A DNA stretch of 64,000 nt, taken from NCBI RefSeq assembly GCF_030412015.1, contig NZ_JASNRD010000002.1, positions 309,095 through 373,094 on the forward strand, read 5' to 3'. Numbering within the stretch: position 1 is the first letter of the stretch; each line of letters opens with the position of its first letter. Made by a program: the position numbers and the translations under genes. Origin of the DNA: Massilia sp. YIM B02763 (lineage in GTDB: Bacteria; Pseudomonadota; Gammaproteobacteria; Burkholderiales; Burkholderiaceae_D). The notes below the pieces were generated by a model. That model did not search any database, was not told the origin of the DNA, and saw only the letters and a list, made by a program, of their open reading frames with translations. Shown here one piece after another: positions 60,936-64,000 of this stretch.

Positions 60936-61802
60936 TCAGAACTCCATCACCACCGAACCAAGCACTTCGCAGCCGGCGTCGGCCAGTTGCTCGGCCGCGC
61001 GGCCGATGTGCGAGATGCGGGTGTAGTTCTTGCGCGTGACGAGCAGCGCGCCGCCGGCGCGGCTGGCCACGGCGATCGAATCGACGCCGGCCTGGAACGG
61101 CGGCACGTCGTACAGCACGACGTCGTAGCGCGATTCGAGCTGGACGTTGAGGTTGCGGAAGCCTTCGCGCGCCAGCAATTCCTGCGGGTTCGGCGGCAAG
61201 GTGCCGGCCGGCATGATCGACAGGTCGACGAAGGCGGGCACGCGCGCGATCACGTCGAGGTCGGCGCGGCCGGCCAGCAGGTCCGACAGGCCCTGGCGCG
61301 GCTTGATCGCGAACGCGTCCTGCTGGCGCGGGGCGCGCAGGTTGGCGTCCACCAGCAGCGTCTGTTCGCCCAGTTGCGAGAACACGATCGCCAGGTTGGA
61401 CGCGAACAGCGCGGCGCCGTCATCCGGATCGACGCCGACGATGGCCAGCGCGCGGCGGCCGCGGGCGAACCAGCGCAGCATCAGCTGGCTGCGGATGGCG
61501 CGCAGCGACTCCACCTGGGGCGAGAACGGCTCGTAGGCGGCGATCAGCTTGGGCGACAGGCCGGCCTGTCCCTTCTGGAGGTAGGGATAGGAGAACTGGC
61601 GTGCCAGCACCTGCTGGATATCGTCTTCGCTGACCAGGCCGAGGCGCACGGCCGCCTCGCCGAAGCGGATGCCCGTTTCCTTCTGCATGCGCAGCACGCG
61701 CTCGGCATCTTCCGGATTCAGCTTGCCCGAGTCGAGCAGCAGCGCGCCCATGCTCGATTCGGCGGTACGCTCGGGAACTGCATTGAGGATCGGTGAATTC
61801 AT
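60936..61802 (-). CDS. epsG: EpsG, BY-kinase-like with degenerate P-loop
   Basis: 288 residues. N-terminal GspE-type domain (about 18-80; GALLLDSGKLNPEDAE) and a tyrosine-kinase/MinD-like domain (about 95-288). The Walker A region reads GVDPDDGAA (123-131) and lacks the Lys and Ser/Thr of a working P-loop. Walker A' is LLVDANLRAP with Asn for the usual Asp, and no C-terminal Tyr cluster is present. It normally works with EpsF to set chain length. Kinase activity is doubtful here. Confidence 0.9.
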   Translation of the reverse strand: MNSPILNAVPERTAESSMGALLLDSGKLNPEDAERVLRMQKETGIRFGEAAVRLGLVSEDDIQQVLARQFSYPYLQKGQAGLSPKLIAAYEPFSPQVESLRAIRSQLMLRWFARGRRALAIVGVDPDDGAALFASNLAIVFSQLGEQTLLVDANLRAPRQQDAFAIKPRQGLSDLLAGRADLDVIARVPAFVDLSIMPAGTLPPNPQELLAREGFRNLNVQLESRYDVVLYDVPPFQAGVDSIAVASRAGGALLVTRKNYTRISHIGRAAEQLADAGCEVLGSVVMEF

Positions 61803-61817
61803 GGTAAATCCATTCGG

Positions 61818-63227
61818 TTAGTTCAGACGGAGCAGGCGACGCGGCGCCATCAGGGCGCGGATGCCGCCGGCCTTGGCGCGCGGCGATTTCCACTCGATGG
61901 TGCCGAGCACCGGAATGCCCAGCATGTCCTTGACGTCGCTGGCGGAGCGCACCGGACGGTTCAGCAGTTCCAGCAGCAGCGCCAGGCCCAGGCCCAGGAT
62001 GGTGCCGGCCAGGAAGCCGACCAGGGTATTGAGCAGCACGCGCGGACCGGACGGCTCGGTCGGCGCCACGGCCGGGTTCAGCAGCGAGATGTCGGATTGC
62101 TCGGACTGCGCCTCGATGCGGGTCTGCGAGAAGCGCTGCGAGGCGGCGTCGAAGGCGCGCTGGGCGCTGTCGAGGTCCTTCAGCAGCACGCCCAGTTCGT
62201 CGCGGGCGCGGTTCAGTTCCAGCACCTTGGCCTTCTGTTCGTCGACCGCCTTGCGCAGGTCGGCTTCGCGCTGGCGGTACACCTGGGCGTTGGCGCCCAC
62301 GCTGCGGGTCACGGTGCCGGTGGCGGCGTTGAACTCGGCACGTACCTTGTCCAGCTCGGCCTTGGCGGCCTGGTATTGCGGGTGGTTGCGGCCGTAGCGT
62401 TGCGCCGTGTCGGCGAACTTGCCCTCGGCCACGGCCAGGTTGGCGCGCATGGTCTGGATCAGGGCATTGTTGGCGACGTCCGGCGAGGCCAGGGCCGAAC
62501 CGCTGGCGCCGGCCTGGCGCGAATTCGCTTCCATCGTGGCGCTCTGGGCGGCCACCAGCTGGCTCGACAGTTCATTCAGGCGCGACAGCTCGACGTCGAC
62601 GCGGTTGTTGTCCAGGCTGACGATACCCTTTTCCTGCTGGTACTTCGACAGGCGCGCCTGGGCTGCCTCGACGTTGTCGCGCAGCTGCTTGGTCTGTTCG
62701 TTGAAATAGCTCGACGCCTTCTTGGCCGGCTCGGTCTTGAGCTGGACCGAGATCTTCTGGTACTCGTCGGCGAAGGCATTCGCGACGGCGGCGGCGAACG
62801 CCGGGTCGGCGCCCTTGAAGCTGATCTCGACCACCGACGATTCGCGCGAGGGCACGATCTCGAGTTTCTTCAGCAGCAGGTCGGCCAGCCAGTCGCGCAC
62901 CGAACCCTTGCCGCCGCCTTCGGCGAACTGCTGCTGCACGGCCGGGCTGTTCGCCAGGCGCAGCGCATCGACGACGCGCAGGGCAACATTCTTGCTGCTG
63001 ATGATGTCGATCTGGGTCGCCATATAGCCCGGCAGCAGCTGGCCCGGCATGGTCAAGCCCGTCAACGGGTCCACGCCCTTGTAGTTCAACAGAACGGAAG
63101 CCGTCGCCTTGTAGGTCTTGTTTTGCACCAGGCTGAAGCCGAGCGCCAGCACGACCGTCACGAAGAGGGTCGCCAGGATGATCTTCTTCCGTGCGAGCAA
63201 GATCAGCAGGAATTGTTGGACGTTCAT
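61818..63227 (-). CDS. epsF: Chain length determinant protein EpsF (Wzz-type)
   Basis: 469 residues. Wzz domain with membrane segments at about 13-35 and 405-428 and a long periplasmic coiled coil (about 165-380). Pro/Gly-containing [11 protein letters not shown] precedes the second segment, as in the family. Sets polymer length and contacts the export channel. AAGG before the ATG. Fifteen bases before epsG. Confidence 0.93.
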   Translation of the reverse strand: MNVQQFLLILLARKKIILATLFVTVVLALGFSLVQNKTYKATASVLLNYKGVDPLTGLTMPGQLLPGYMATQIDIISSKNVALRVVDALRLANSPAVQQQFAEGGGKGSVRDWLADLLLKKLEIVPSRESSVVEISFKGADPAFAAAVANAFADEYQKISVQLKTEPAKKASSYFNEQTKQLRDNVEAAQARLSKYQQEKGIVSLDNNRVDVELSRLNELSSQLVAAQSATMEANSRQAGASGSALASPDVANNALIQTMRANLAVAEGKFADTAQRYGRNHPQYQAAKAELDKVRAEFNAATGTVTRSVGANAQVYRQREADLRKAVDEQKAKVLELNRARDELGVLLKDLDSAQRAFDAASQRFSQTRIEAQSEQSDISLLNPAVAPTEPSGPRVLLNTLVGFLAGTILGLGLALLLELLNRPVRSASDVKDMLGIPVLGTIEWKSPRAKAGGIRALMAPRRLLRLN

Positions 63228-63321
63228 GTTGAACCTTTTAAGCGTGGATCAGGAATCAGGAAACCAGGTACTTCAGGAAACCGCAAACGAGCAAGATGAA
63301 ACTGGATACAGGACAAACGAG

Positions 63322-63345
63322 CGGGCCCCGGCGTCGAGGCCCGCG
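63322..63345 (-). other. Hairpin between epsE and epsF
   Basis: GCGGGCC and GGGCCCGC pair around TCGACGCC in the 124-base gap between epsE and epsF. It is followed by a T-poor stretch, so it is either a weak attenuator or an mRNA-stabilising structure. Confidence 0.4.
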
Positions 63346-63351
63346 CACTGC

Positions 63352-64000
63352 TTAGAACCAGGACTCTTTCACAATCACCACGTCGTCCGGTTGCAGGACG
63401 TCGTCGGTCTTCACATCGATGGTCTTGGCGACGCCGCTGGCATCCTTGCGGGTCACTTGCAGGCCGCGCTGGGTGCCGCGCAGGCTCAGGCCGCCACCGG
63501 CCGAGATCGCCTGCTGCACGGTCATGGCGCGTTCGATGCGGAACGGACCCGGACGCTGCACTTCGCCCGTGATGTAGGCACGCGGTGCGCGCTCGACGAA
63601 GATGATGTCGCCGCCGGCGACTTCGTAGTCACGGTTCAGCTCGCCCTTGCGCACCATGTCGACGACGTCGATGGTTTCACGGGTGGTCTGGCCGTCGCGG
63701 GTGCGCACCAGGGTGACCATGTCGCCGCCTTCGTTGCCGATGCCGCCGGCCAGGGCCAGCAGGTCGAGCACCTTGCGCTTGCCGTCCACCGGATAGCGGC
63801 CCGGACGGTTCACCTGGCCCAGCACCGACACCTGCTGGCTGGCCAGCGTGGTGATCAGGAGGTTGACCTGGGCCTTCTTGAGGTAGCCGCCCTTCTCGAG
63901 CAGGCCGCCGATCTTCTTCTCGGCCTGCTGGGTGGTCAGGCCGCCGACCTGCACTTCGCCCAGCAGCGGGAAGGTCAGCGTGCCGCCTTCCGACACGCGG
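63352..64000 (-). CDS. epsE: Polysaccharide export protein EpsE (Wza-type), partial
   Basis: The C-terminal 216 residues; the N-terminus lies beyond the window edge. Poly_export and SLBB domains: GGTLTFPLLGEVQVGGLT, VSVLGQVNRPGRYPVDG, and AYITGEVQRPGPFRIE. Outer-membrane polysaccharide channel. First visible gene of the Eps operon; epsD-like genes may lie further upstream outside the window. Confidence 0.93.
   Translation of the reverse strand, partial: RVSEGGTLTFPLLGEVQVGGLTTQQAEKKIGGLLEKGGYLKKAQVNLLITTLASQQVSVLGQVNRPGRYPVDGKRKVLDLLALAGGIGNEGGDMVTLVRTRDGQTTRETIDVVDMVRKGELNRDYEVAGGDIIFVERAPRAYITGEVQRPGPFRIERAMTVQQAISAGGGLSLRGTQRGLQVTRKDASGVAKTIDVKTDDVLQPDDVVIVKESWF

Overview
The window is GC-rich, gene-dense chromosomal DNA of a betaproteobacterium, most likely a Massilia/Telluria-type Oxalobacteraceae (Burkholderiales). 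This rests on the gene set: an exosortase XrtB/Eps exopolysaccharide locus with PEP-CTERM proteins, a Burkholderiales-type porin, prpB-prpC controlled by a PrpR-type sigma54 activator, clpS-clpA next to a cold-shock gene, and REP-like palindromes typical of this group. No rRNA, tRNA, CRISPR array, prophage or intact insertion sequence was recognised. The species assignment is inference.

Layout. (1) 1-6.3 kb: propionate/2-methylcitrate genes (prpB, prpC), an ActP-type symporter with its DUF485 partner, and a divergent sigma54-dependent regulator (prpR). A near-consensus -24/-12 promoter and matching GTTTCA-N3-TGAAAC palindromes tie them into one circuit. (2) 6.4-19.7 kb: housekeeping genes: a porin, a cystathionine beta-synthase / gamma-lyase pair, a chemotaxis receptor, clpA-clpS, a cold-shock gene, icd, rluE, rpsT and murJ. 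(3) 19.7-29.7 kb: an 11-gene, translationally coupled minus-strand operon that mixes type II secretion parts (GspG, GspF, GspE, secretin, several pseudopilins) with a type IV pilus-like PilM-N-O-P inner-membrane platform. (4) 30.2-38 kb: a small lipoprotein, a LuxR/EpsA-like regulator, an OmpR-type response regulator with Glu at the phospho-acceptor position, a large secreted nuclease coupled to a PEP-CTERM protein, and a TIGR03790 protein next to a second PEP-CTERM protein. (5) 38-64 kb: a long exopolysaccharide locus, nearly all on the minus strand. Read 5' to 3' it runs epsE (cut by the window edge), epsF, epsG, xrtB, epsI, polymerase/ligase, flippase, glycosyltransferases, a secreted heparinase-like protein, a GT14 enzyme, then (after a break with a plus-strand hypothetical gene and a composite repeat) another glycosyltransferase, a CapK-like adenylate-forming enzyme, another glycosyltransferase, a cytoplasmic heparinase-like protein, wecB, wecG, galE, a nucleotidyltransferase and manC.

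How the parts fit. Regions 3 to 5 read as a cell-surface and biofilm module. The Eps/Wzx/Wzy genes build and export a polysaccharide. XrtB with EpsI is the probable sorting enzyme for PEP-CTERM proteins, two of which lie in the window. The EpsA-like regulator and the atypical response regulator sit between the secretion-like operon and the PEP-CTERM genes and are plausible controllers. The secretion-like operon is the best candidate for an under-described system. Other points of interest are the degenerate P-loop in EpsG, the Asp-to-Glu response regulator, a composite repeat with compensatory hairpin changes that supplies a stop codon, TTG starts set in TTGA overlaps, and a possible leaderless murJ transcript.
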